Position numbers and translations under genes: made by a program. Under the pieces are notes generated by a model. That model was not told where the DNA came from, did not search any database, and saw nothing but the letters and a program-made list of their open reading frames with translations. 64,000 nt of DNA from BM003 sp963699835 (GTDB lineage: Bacteria; Pseudomonadota; Gammaproteobacteria; Steroidobacterales; BM003): assembly GCA_963699835.1 (NCBI GenBank), contig CAVOVJ010000012.1, positions 62,001 to 126,000 of the forward strand. Direction: 5' to 3'. Shown here piece after piece: positions 9,332-16,580 of the stretch; position 1 is the first letter of the stretch; the number at the start of each line of letters is the position of its first letter.

Positions 9332-10126
9332 ATGAGTCCGCGGAAGTACTTCCTCGCCACTCTGGTCGCTGTGGTCATCGTAATGGTGCCGGTCCGGCAT
9401 AGCGTGGCCGGTAACTCGGCTGCGGACGCCTGGGTGACCGCGCTCGACTCCGGAACGATGACTGCATTGAGCGAATTGCTCGCGCGGGGAGTCGACCCGA
9501 ACATTGCCGCAGCAAATGGCAAGACTGCTCTGATGTTGGCATCACAGCGCGGTGAGTCGGCTTTGGTTGCGGCACTGATCCGGGCCGGTGCCGACGTCAA
9601 TGCGACCAACCACAATGGTGGCACAGCATTGATGTATGCGGCGATGGTGAACGATCCCGAGGTGACGCGGCTATTGATCGGCGCTGGTGCGAAGGTCGAT
9701 ATCCGCGCCAAACTGGGGTGGACGGCACTGCTGGTTGCAGCGGTAAAGGGACACAGCGGGCCTGCGCGGCCACTGATCGAAGCGGGCGCCGACGTGAATG
9801 GGCAGGACGCCTACGGCTGGACCAGCCTGATGCGGGCGGTCCGCGGCGGCCATGCCGACCTGGTCGCGCTGCTGCTCGGCGTCGAGGGTATCAGTCTCGA
9901 TACAGTTCAGGAATCGGGTTCGAGCGCGCTGCATATAGCCGCGGCTGGCGGGCACGCGCGACTCGCGGAGGTGCTTGTAGAGCATGGCGCCGCCACCCAA
10001 CTGCGGGACATGGCGGGAAATACACCGGCTGACGTGGCGCGTGGCGCGGGATTCACCGAACTCGCCGCGACTCTTGCGAGCGGAAGTGGTGGGCCCGAGT
10101 CGGGTGCCGCCATGGAAACCACCTGA
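9332..10126 (+). CDS. exported ankyrin-repeat protein
   Basis: About 264 residues from the chosen ATG at 9332, which gives a plain signal peptide (KYFLATLVAVVIVMVP, cleavage after SVAG likely). An upstream ATG at 9251 lies inside the preceding terminator. The mature protein is six or more ankyrin repeats of about 33 residues, each with the NGKTALMLAS / GGTALMYAA / LGWTALLVAA type start and a G-ADVN turn. Ankyrin repeats mediate protein-protein contacts; periplasmic ones are common but the partner is unknown. It stands alone between the fdh operon and a gene on the other strand. Confidence 0.85.
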   Translation: MSPRKYFLATLVAVVIVMVPVRHSVAGNSAADAWVTALDSGTMTALSELLARGVDPNIAAANGKTALMLASQRGESALVAALIRAGADVNATNHNGGTALMYAAMVNDPEVTRLLIGAGAKVDIRAKLGWTALLVAAVKGHSGPARPLIEAGADVNGQDAYGWTSLMRAVRGGHADLVALLLGVEGISLDTVQESGSSALHIAAAGGHARLAEVLVEHGAATQLRDMAGNTPADVARGAGFTELAATLASGSGGPESGAAMETT

Positions 10127-10130
10127 GGCG

Positions 10131-10895
10131 CTAACAGGGCGCCGGATTCGTGCAGTAATCCTCGATCGGCCACACTGTGCTGGTATCCCCTACAAATGCG
10201 CTGACGTCGCTGCTGCGCGTCTCCAGGGCCAGCTGAAACCCGAACTCGTCGAAGAATTTGCGAAACATATCGCCGCCGTAGATTCCGGCCGCTGAGATGT
10301 GTCCGGTTGAGCCGTCGTACTCAAGCGCAACGGCCGCGAGAGGCTGCGGCGCGGGGCCGCCGAGTACCCGTGCCCCTTCGGCCGGGTCGTAGACGCTGCC
10401 CTCGGAGCAGCAATAGATCACCGGGCGCCGCGGTTGTTCCGGGCTTGCGCCTGGCATGCCGTCATGGCGGTAGTTGATAAAGCTGACGCGGCGGGTCGGA
10501 TAACTCATCTTGTGCGCGCAAATCGCCGAGAAGGCGACGATCGAGTTATCAGGTCCGACTCCGCCCTGCCAGCGGTAGCGGTCGCCGTTTTCGGTTTCGA
10601 GATCTGCAGGTGTGCTGACTCGGCGTCCGAGATTGAGCAGAAAACACGGTGTCGCGGCATACGGGTAGTGAAAGACATAGGACTTGCCTGGCGCGAGTTT
10701 TTTTCCGTCCAGCGGCGCGCCGGACGGGTCCGTGAGCATTACATTACCGGCCTGTTGAACCGGATTGCCGCGGGCCGCCAGCAGCGCCGGGTTGAGCGCG
10801 ACCGCACCGCTCATCATGCTGCAGACTTTGACGAATCTGCGGCGGGAAACTCCTGTCTTTTCGTCCATGAGTTTGACCTGTTGACTTGGTGGCAC
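10131..10895 (-). CDS. Tat-exported Rieske-fold protein with atypical cluster motif
   Basis: 254 residues with a Tat-like leader (SRRRFVKVCSMMSG, about residues 17-30) and a Rieske-type iron-sulfur fold. The first ligand pair is present (ICAHKMSYP). At the second site the protein reads YCCSEGSVYDP. From memory, relatives of this subfamily have a histidine where this protein has glycine (CCSEHS), and classical Rieske proteins have CPCHGS. The codon is GGC, two changes from CAC, so a single miscall would not explain it. The downstream Rieske pattern GPAPQPLAAV is intact. Cluster binding is therefore doubtful or unusual. It shares no operon with its neighbours. Confidence 0.75.
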   Translation of the reverse strand: MPPSQQVKLMDEKTGVSRRRFVKVCSMMSGAVALNPALLAARGNPVQQAGNVMLTDPSGAPLDGKKLAPGKSYVFHYPYAATPCFLLNLGRRVSTPADLETENGDRYRWQGGVGPDNSIVAFSAICAHKMSYPTRRVSFINYRHDGMPGASPEQPRRPVIYCCSEGSVYDPAEGARVLGGPAPQPLAAVALEYDGSTGHISAAGIYGGDMFRKFFDEFGFQLALETRSSDVSAFVGDTSTVWPIEDYCTNPAPC

Positions 10896-11026
10896 TGCCT
10901 GGCGCAGCGATCAGACACGAATTCTAGCTGCGAGTGCCGACGACTTGCCAATCAGCACCCACCCAAATCGATGCGGTGTGACCCGCCCGGTCCTTGGTTA
11001 CTGCGCAAAATGCGTAACGGCCGGCT

Positions 11027-12223
11027 TCAGCCGGCATGCCGTTGCCGCTGCCCGGTCGCGCAATTCCGAGTCATCACGCGCCGGTACACATCGCTGCGGG
11101 CGCCATATTTTGACGTCACGATTTGCCACAAATGGAGTTCCTCAACGTCGAAGGCGGCCTTGCACGACAACAGGTAATAATTCCACATACGACGGAAGCG
11201 CTCGTCGAACCGTTGCCGGGTCTCTATCTCCATTATTCGGGGCCAGTTGCGGTTGAAATTTTCATACCAGGCACGCAGCGTTTTCGAATAATAGTATCCG
11301 TAGTTTTCCCAGGCCTGGATCACGAACAGACCGCGCACAGCATCCGCGATTTGGCTCATGGCCGGTATCATCGAATTGCGAAAGATGTATTTCTCGATCC
11401 ATGGGTCGACGATAGTGGTCACGTCTTTGTTGCCTATCGTATGGAGGAGAAAAAGGCCGTTTTCGGACAAAAGCTCATGGATGATTTTCATGAGTCTGCG
11501 GTAGTTTTTGTACCCAACGTGCTCGAGCATGCCGCACACGAGAATTTTGTCGAAACTGGCGGCAGGAAAGCGATCAGGCAGATCACGATAGTCGCACCTG
11601 ACGATCTCGACGTCGAATCCCGCCGCATATTTGCGCGCATACGCGATCTGTTCGGCGGAGAGGCTGATTCCGACTGCCGTGCAGCCGCGGGTGCTGGCCG
11701 CATAGCGAACAAAGCCGCCCCAGCCGCAGCCGACATCGAGGACCCGGTCACCGGGACCGAGTTCGAGTTTTTCGCACAGCATTTCCAGTTTGCATTCCTC
11801 GGCAACCCGGAGCTCATCAGTGCCGTCGAAGAAGCAGCAAGTGTACTGGTTGTGAGGCCCGAGGAAGTGCGTGTATAGCCGATGATCGAGGTCATAGTGC
11901 TGTTCCGCCATAGCCCGCGAACCGCGTCGTGTTTGCATATTGGCAATCCGGGAGCGCAGGTTTTGCAGAATTCTTCCGGCCCCCGCGACGGCGGTGGAGG
12001 GCGCGCCGGTGCGGAGCAGACGTTGAATCATCGAGTCGAGTTGCGGTGTGTCCCAGTCACCATCGGTATAGGATTCACCGAGACCGACGGATCCCTGCAG
12101 CACCCGGCGATAGAATCTTGGATTGTTCACCCGAATGTCCCACGGCGCGTTCCCGCCGATGTCAATTCCGGCATGATTGAATAGTCTGGTTACAAGTGCT
12201 CTCGGAGATAGTTCCATCGTCAA
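11027..12223 (-). CDS. cfa: cyclopropane-fatty-acyl-phospholipid synthase
   Basis: A 398-residue SAM-dependent enzyme that adds a methylene bridge to unsaturated acyl chains of membrane phospholipids. The length is close to E. coli Cfa. Visible parts are an N-terminal lipid-facing region (residues about 1-105), the methyltransferase core with HYDLDHRLYTHFLG, SAM motif VLDVGCGWGGF (near 167), SLSAEQIAYAR and CGMLEHVGYKNY, and the C-terminal FRRMWNYYLLSCKAAF block that is diagnostic for the family. Monocistronic by context. Cfa is often linked to stress or stationary phase, and a small heat-shock gene lies divergent to it. Confidence 0.93.
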   Translation of the reverse strand: MTMELSPRALVTRLFNHAGIDIGGNAPWDIRVNNPRFYRRVLQGSVGLGESYTDGDWDTPQLDSMIQRLLRTGAPSTAVAGAGRILQNLRSRIANMQTRRGSRAMAEQHYDLDHRLYTHFLGPHNQYTCCFFDGTDELRVAEECKLEMLCEKLELGPGDRVLDVGCGWGGFVRYAASTRGCTAVGISLSAEQIAYARKYAAGFDVEIVRCDYRDLPDRFPAASFDKILVCGMLEHVGYKNYRRLMKIIHELLSENGLFLLHTIGNKDVTTIVDPWIEKYIFRNSMIPAMSQIADAVRGLFVIQAWENYGYYYSKTLRAWYENFNRNWPRIMEIETRQRFDERFRRMWNYYLLSCKAAFDVEELHLWQIVTSKYGARSDVYRRVMTRNCATGQRQRHAG

Positions 12224-12534
12224 AGTCCCCCTGGAATCGCGATGGCTTGCCTGTATTTATGTAGCCAAACGCATCCGCGCGGCAATACGGGAGTGTCCGG
12301 CCTGTCTAATTGGTATAGCCGGATAGCGTCTTACTCGCCAGCCCCGGATCGGTCATTCCACTGGGCGCGAGCGCAACGAATTTTCTTTCGGGCATCACCG
12401 CGGCTGCCCCCGGGCCGGCCTCTCCATTAAGTCAATAAGTGTATGACCGGATTAATTTTTTCGCCATTCGGTTTATTCTTGAAAATGATGGTCAGGGGTT
12501 TGGCCGTCTGTAGCGTGACAAGGAGGAAACAATC
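12224..12534. other. intergenic region between divergent cfa and hsp20
   Basis: About 310 bases without a convincing gene. The right part (about 12420-12500) is A/T-rich and carries CTTGAAAA at 12478-12485, which resembles a heat-shock sigma-factor -35 box. No matching CCCCAT-type -10 box is visible, so this is weak. A strong AAGGAGGAAA ribosome site lies just ahead of the Hsp20 start. Confidence 0.35.
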
Positions 12535-13050
12535 ATGACAACCGTGCGCAAAATCACCCCGAAAGAGACACCGGTGGAGGTTCAACGCGAGCGGGCAGCA
12601 ATGAGACCGATTGTCCACGGCATGGAAGACTTGTTCGAATTATTCCCGCGCCGCTGGATGGAGTCGCTGATGGAGCCGTTTATGCTGAAACGGCCGTTGG
12701 CGCGCGAGTTCGAGGGCTTCGGCGAAGCCTTCTATCCGCATGTCGATCTGATCGACCGCGAAGCAACTCTGCTTGTTCGCGCCGAATTGCCCGGTGTGAA
12801 GAAGGAGGACCTCGATATCAGCCTCGTCGGTGATCGCTTGACGATCAAGGCGAAGAGGGAATTTAAGGAAGAGGAGAAGAACGAGACCTTCTTCCGGTCG
12901 GAAATGGGCTATGGATCACTGCTCCGCACTGTTCTGTTGCCGGCTGAAGTGGATATCAGAAAAGCAAAAGCCGAATTGCGAGAAGGCATTCTCGAGATCG
13001 TTTTGCCGAAAGTTGAAGTTCAGAAACGGCAGACGATCAAAGTAGCCTGA
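12535..13050 (+). CDS. Hsp20/alpha-crystallin small heat-shock protein
   Basis: A 171-residue ATP-independent holdase chaperone. It has a variable N-terminal arm with FELFPRRWMESLMEPF (about 34-50) and an alpha-crystallin domain (about 62-155) with VDLIDREATLLVRAELPGVKKEDLDIS and the conserved LPAEVDIRKAKAELREGILEIVLPK block. The family's I-x-I tail is replaced by RQTIKVA. An excellent Shine-Dalgarno (AAGGAGGAAA) supports the start. It is a single-gene unit closed by a terminator. Confidence 0.93.
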   Translation: MTTVRKITPKETPVEVQRERAAMRPIVHGMEDLFELFPRRWMESLMEPFMLKRPLAREFEGFGEAFYPHVDLIDREATLLVRAELPGVKKEDLDISLVGDRLTIKAKREFKEEEKNETFFRSEMGYGSLLRTVLLPAEVDIRKAKAELREGILEIVLPKVEVQKRQTIKVA

Positions 13051-13068
13051 TTATCACGCGAAGTGGGC

Positions 13069-13095
13069 GGGGCGGCGTAAGTCGCCCCGTTTCTT
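13069..13095 (+). terminator. intrinsic terminator after hsp20
   Basis: An 8-bp GC-rich stem (13069-13076 with 13081-13088, one G-T pair) closes a GTAA loop and runs into TTTCTTT. It lies about 18 bases past the stop. Confidence 0.75.
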
Positions 13096-13807
13096 TCAGC
13101 GGTACGCCGCCTGCGCACCGAGGCGGCGGCAGAGGGGGCGGTTTTACGCTCCATGGCCCTGTATTTTGCCGCGGCGCAACATCCGCAGAAATACCTATTG
13201 CCCCGAGTATTGGTCGCTGGCAGGTTTGAGACTCTGTGGCCGGAATTGTATCCCTATGATGTCTCTTGCCAACCCGGTTGTCCTTAGTCGCTCTCTGCTG
13301 CGGCGGATGTTGTGTTGCCGCACGGCGGATACCTGGTCAGCCGACTGGGGGTCAGTTGCGTTCCTGGGAACGGATGATCGGATTCATGCGGTTCATCTCG
13401 GTGAAATCATTGATGTTTTACCGGTCGATGAGGATCTTCGCGCCGTTCTCAGAAGCGTTCAGGGGGCTGGTCCCTACACCGTCGCGGCCTGATTGCCCTT
13501 GCCACTGTCGGTCGCCGGGCATCTTCGGGGCGGGCCGTTGCCGCGGTTCTCCGGTGTCAGGATTCCGCTTGCCACGGGATGCAACCAACGGACGCCTGTC
13601 GGCCCGCAGCGTCCGCTCGAACTCCGGGCGCGTTGCGCGCGCTATTTCTGCCGTGTTTTCAAATAGCCTCCAGCAGGAATCCGTTGCGCTGCGACCGCAA
13701 CGGTGGCGCAACAGGCGTGAGCCCAAAGTATAGTCGGATAATGGTCGTCACTCTGTCAAAGTGAACGGTGGAGGAATATGCGCGAAAAACGAAGGGGAGA
13801 AGCGAGC
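13096..13807. other. 710-base stretch without a confident gene
   Basis: Short open frames occur on both strands (for example 13257-13492 plus and 13418-13726 minus), but none has a recognisable family or good ribosome site, and their compositions look like out-of-frame GC-rich DNA. The plus-strand peptide ending near 13492 has a protein-like middle (VAFLGTDDRIHAV) and could be a remnant. The last 60 bases probably contain the promoter of the octaheme cytochrome gene. Confidence 0.4.
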
Positions 13808-15091
13808 ATGAGACTGTTCTGCAAGGAGTTCGGTTTTATAGCGACGCTGTTCGCGTGCGCCGCATTTGCCACCGCGGCGGTCGCGCAGGATGCGAAGCTT
13901 TCAGAGGACGCCGAACGATGCGTCAGCTGCCATACCAAACAGCAACCGGGAATCGTGGCCGACTGGAAAAGCAGTCGTCATTTCGAAGTGGGTATCTCCT
14001 GTCTCGATTGCCACCGCGTTGAAGACGAGCATTCGCCCATGGGCGGTGAGCATATGAGTTCAGGCGCCAAAGTCTCGGTGCTGGTGCCTCCAAGTACCTG
14101 CGGCCGCTGTCACGCGGACCAGGTCGAGCAGTTCAATGCCAGCGGCCACTTCCGCGCCTACCGGCAGATTATTCCAAAAGATAGCCTCCACGCACTGACC
14201 CAGGTGCACGAAGGCCGCTCACATCCCGAATTCGGTGACGCCCCGAACGAGACCGGATGCATGCAGTGCCATGGAACCAAAATCGAGCTGGATGAGGACG
14301 GCAGTCCGACCCCTGAAACCTGGCCGAACGCGGGTATGGGCAACATTTATCCCGACGGTAGCACCGGAAATTGTTCGGCCTGTCACACCCGCCATGCGTT
14401 TTCGAATGCCGAGGCGAGACGCCCGCATGCCTGCGCGTCGTGCCATCTTGGTCCGGATCATCCGAACATCGAGATTTTCGAAAACAGCAAGCACGGCCAT
14501 GTCTACAACACCCAGGGCGAGGACTGGAACTGGGAGGGTGCCAGCGACGCCTGGACTGCAGGGGTCGATTATCGCGCGCCAACCTGTTCGAGCTGCCATA
14601 TGAGCGCTGCCGGTGAGCAACCCGCCACGCATAATGTTTCCGATCGCCTGTACTGGGTGCTGTGGTCGAAGAGTTCGCCGGTGCGAAATTCGGACGACCC
14701 GATGAGCCCGATTCTCGGCGACGGACCGAAAGGGCGCGAGCGAATGAAGGAAGTCTGTGCCCAGTGCCATAGTTCGCTGCACACGGACGGGTTCTTCGCG
14801 CAAGGCGACAAGGCGGTCAATCTGTATAACGAGGCCTATTACAAACCCGCCAAGGCAATGCTCGACGAACTCAAGGAGAAAGGTCTGCTGGAGGACAATC
14901 CGTGGAGCGACGAGTTCCAGATTACCTTCTACTACCTATGGCATCATGAGGGCCGGCGTGCGCGCCAGGGGGCGATGATGGGCGCTCCGGACTATGCGCA
15001 CTGGCATGGCTTCTTCGAGCTGCAGCAGGACCTGTACAAGCTCGAGAAGATTCATGCGAAGCGGATCAAGACCGGCAAGATCGAAGAATAG
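13808..15091 (+). CDS. octaheme c-type cytochrome of the hydroxylamine oxidoreductase (HAO) family
   Basis: 427 residues from ATG 13808, chosen because AGGGGAG lies 8 bases upstream and a clean signal peptide results (cut after AVAQ likely); an in-frame ATG at 13778 has poorer spacing. Exactly eight CxxCH sites are visible: CVSCH, CLDCH, CGRCH, CMQCH, CSACH, CASCH, CSSCH, CAQCH. The blocks PGIVADWKSSRHFEVG, CHLGPDHPNIEIFENSKHG, WTAGVDYRAPTC and WHHEGRRARQGAMM are typical of HAO-like octaheme proteins, which oxidise hydroxylamine or hydrazine or work in reverse on nitrite. It is shorter than HAO of ammonia oxidisers (about 570). A tyrosine in PDYAHWHG near residue 396 is a candidate for the heme cross-link, but needs alignment. 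No NapC/NrfH or c554 partner is adjacent. Confidence 0.85.
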   Translation: MRLFCKEFGFIATLFACAAFATAAVAQDAKLSEDAERCVSCHTKQQPGIVADWKSSRHFEVGISCLDCHRVEDEHSPMGGEHMSSGAKVSVLVPPSTCGRCHADQVEQFNASGHFRAYRQIIPKDSLHALTQVHEGRSHPEFGDAPNETGCMQCHGTKIELDEDGSPTPETWPNAGMGNIYPDGSTGNCSACHTRHAFSNAEARRPHACASCHLGPDHPNIEIFENSKHGHVYNTQGEDWNWEGASDAWTAGVDYRAPTCSSCHMSAAGEQPATHNVSDRLYWVLWSKSSPVRNSDDPMSPILGDGPKGRERMKEVCAQCHSSLHTDGFFAQGDKAVNLYNEAYYKPAKAMLDELKEKGLLEDNPWSDEFQITFYYLWHHEGRRARQGAMMGAPDYAHWHGFFELQQDLYKLEKIHAKRIKTGKIEE

Positions 15092-15118
15092 CGCCCGGTC
15101 GCGAGCTGACAGGAAAGC

Positions 15119-15146
15119 AGGCGCGCCAGGCGACGCGCCTCCTTTC
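15119..15146 (+). terminator. possible terminator after the octaheme cytochrome gene
   Basis: A 7-bp stem (15119-15125 with 15134-15140) and 8-base loop followed by CCTTTCT. The weak T tract makes it only a candidate. It lies between two convergent genes. Confidence 0.4.
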
Positions 15147-15217
15147 TGGGTGTTCGTTTTCCCCGCTCCGGCTTTGGCGGCAACCGCCGCCCACCGGCGG
15201 ATGGGGGCGAGCGAAAT

Positions 15218-16279
15218 CTAAAACTCGAAGCCCAGTGAGGTATTGATGCCGTAGTCCGAGTTCGATGCGTCGGTGTCGGATACATCGCTGTCATATTTGT
15301 GAAAAAAGCTCAGGTCCCAGAAAAAGTCCTCGATGATCTCCTGGCGCAGCGTGATATCGAAATCGGTACGGTATTCACCCAACTGGGTAATGCCGGGGAA
15401 TACTGCAAGCGTGGCATCAAGCCTGCGCTTCGGCGTGTGATGGATGTAGATCGACCAGCCGCTGCGCAGAAGTCCTTCCAGGTCGGTGTCCGACGTGCCG
15501 TCCGAGTTTTCAGAGTGGTTAACGACTACGCCGGTTTCGCCGAATAGCTCGGAGACGTTGGTTTGCCAGAAGCGATGACCATAGCCGCCACCTGTCAGGA
15601 GCCGTAAATCCAACCCCAGTTCGTCGTTACGCTCTGCTGACCCCAGCGCCAGCCAGTAGTTGCGATTCTCGAGCCAGCGCCGGTAATCGACGTAGGCGGT
15701 CCATTGACTGGTCGTCTCGTCGCCGTCGTCGGTCACCAGTCCGCCGAGGCCAAAGTTCGTGCGGGATAACTCCCTGATGTAAAGAGCGTCATAATTGAGA
15801 TTGAATCGCTCCACATCGCTCGCCTTGGTGTAGCTATAGCCCGTTTTCAATGTGCTGTCGATCTGGTCGCGCCAGGTTCTTTCGATCGTCTGGATCCGCA
15901 CGATATCGATCATCGCGAGCTCCGACGTTGCACCGCCACGGACGACAAGCAACCTGCCGTCGGCGATGCCGGGGTTCAGAGAGCCGAAGTACTTGGTGCC
16001 ATCGGAGGTCTCCAGGCGGTAGTATTTTTTTGCTTCGACACTCAGAATCTCGTCCCACTCGACGGAGATGGTGCCCATGGAGTCGGTGCCATAGCTGAGT
16101 TTGCCGCGTTGGAGGTTCTTGACCTCACCGGTGACGAAATCGCCGTTGGCGAGACGGATGATGTCTTCCTTGGCAGCATGGGCCGGGGCCGCGAAGATTA
16201 ATGCCCACGCACTCCAAAGCAGCAAATGCAGGCCGCCAATTCTGACCCGGAGGGGTCGTGGCAAATTCTTGCGATTCAT
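15218..16279 (-). CDS. DUF481 outer-membrane beta-barrel protein
   Basis: About 353 residues from the second methionine (16279), which gives a standard signal peptide (LLLWSAWALIFAAPAHA). An ATG at 16300 would only add MNHRELS. The N-terminal soluble part (residues about 40-130) has the DIIRLANGDFVTGEVKNL pattern. The rest is alternating beta-strands of the DUF481 barrel (salt-induced outer-membrane family) ending in the aromatic C-terminus SLGFEF, as expected for BAM insertion. Function unknown. Neighbours are convergent or unrelated. Confidence 0.85.
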   Translation of the reverse strand: MNRKNLPRPLRVRIGGLHLLLWSAWALIFAAPAHAAKEDIIRLANGDFVTGEVKNLQRGKLSYGTDSMGTISVEWDEILSVEAKKYYRLETSDGTKYFGSLNPGIADGRLLVVRGGATSELAMIDIVRIQTIERTWRDQIDSTLKTGYSYTKASDVERFNLNYDALYIRELSRTNFGLGGLVTDDGDETTSQWTAYVDYRRWLENRNYWLALGSAERNDELGLDLRLLTGGGYGHRFWQTNVSELFGETGVVVNHSENSDGTSDTDLEGLLRSGWSIYIHHTPKRRLDATLAVFPGITQLGEYRTDFDITLRQEIIEDFFWDLSFFHKYDSDVSDTDASNSDYGINTSLGFEF

Positions 16280-16300
16280 ACTCAATTCTCTGTGATTCAT

Positions 16301-16580
16301 GGTTTGCTTGCGTGGTCAGCGCGGTAAAACCCGGTAGCCGCCATGCCGGGGGCACTGCCGTGCCGGCCGGTCGGCCCAAGGGGTCGATGGCGGCGCTACT
16401 GCTTCCTGCACCGGCCGCGGTTGCGCGTGGCGCGCATGCTACCAATAATTCGGCGAGCGCAAAATGTCCGGGATCGACGGGTTTGCACCGGTTTCGCCCG
16501 GCGCGAAGTTCCGCCTGGCGGCGGATGCAGAGAGGGCAGACTGGCACGGCCCGGCAGATGGCGCGATAAATACTGAATCC
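16301..16580. other. 280-base intergenic region
   Basis: No gene, repeat or clear hairpin terminator was recognised. It separates the DUF481 gene from the end of the molybdopterin oxidoreductase gene, both on the minus strand, so it should contain the DUF481 promoter. Confidence 0.35.

Noticed and set aside
13166..13733. Several overlapping open frames between hsp20 and the octaheme cytochrome.
   Set aside because: No family resemblance, poor ribosome sites and competing frames on both strands.
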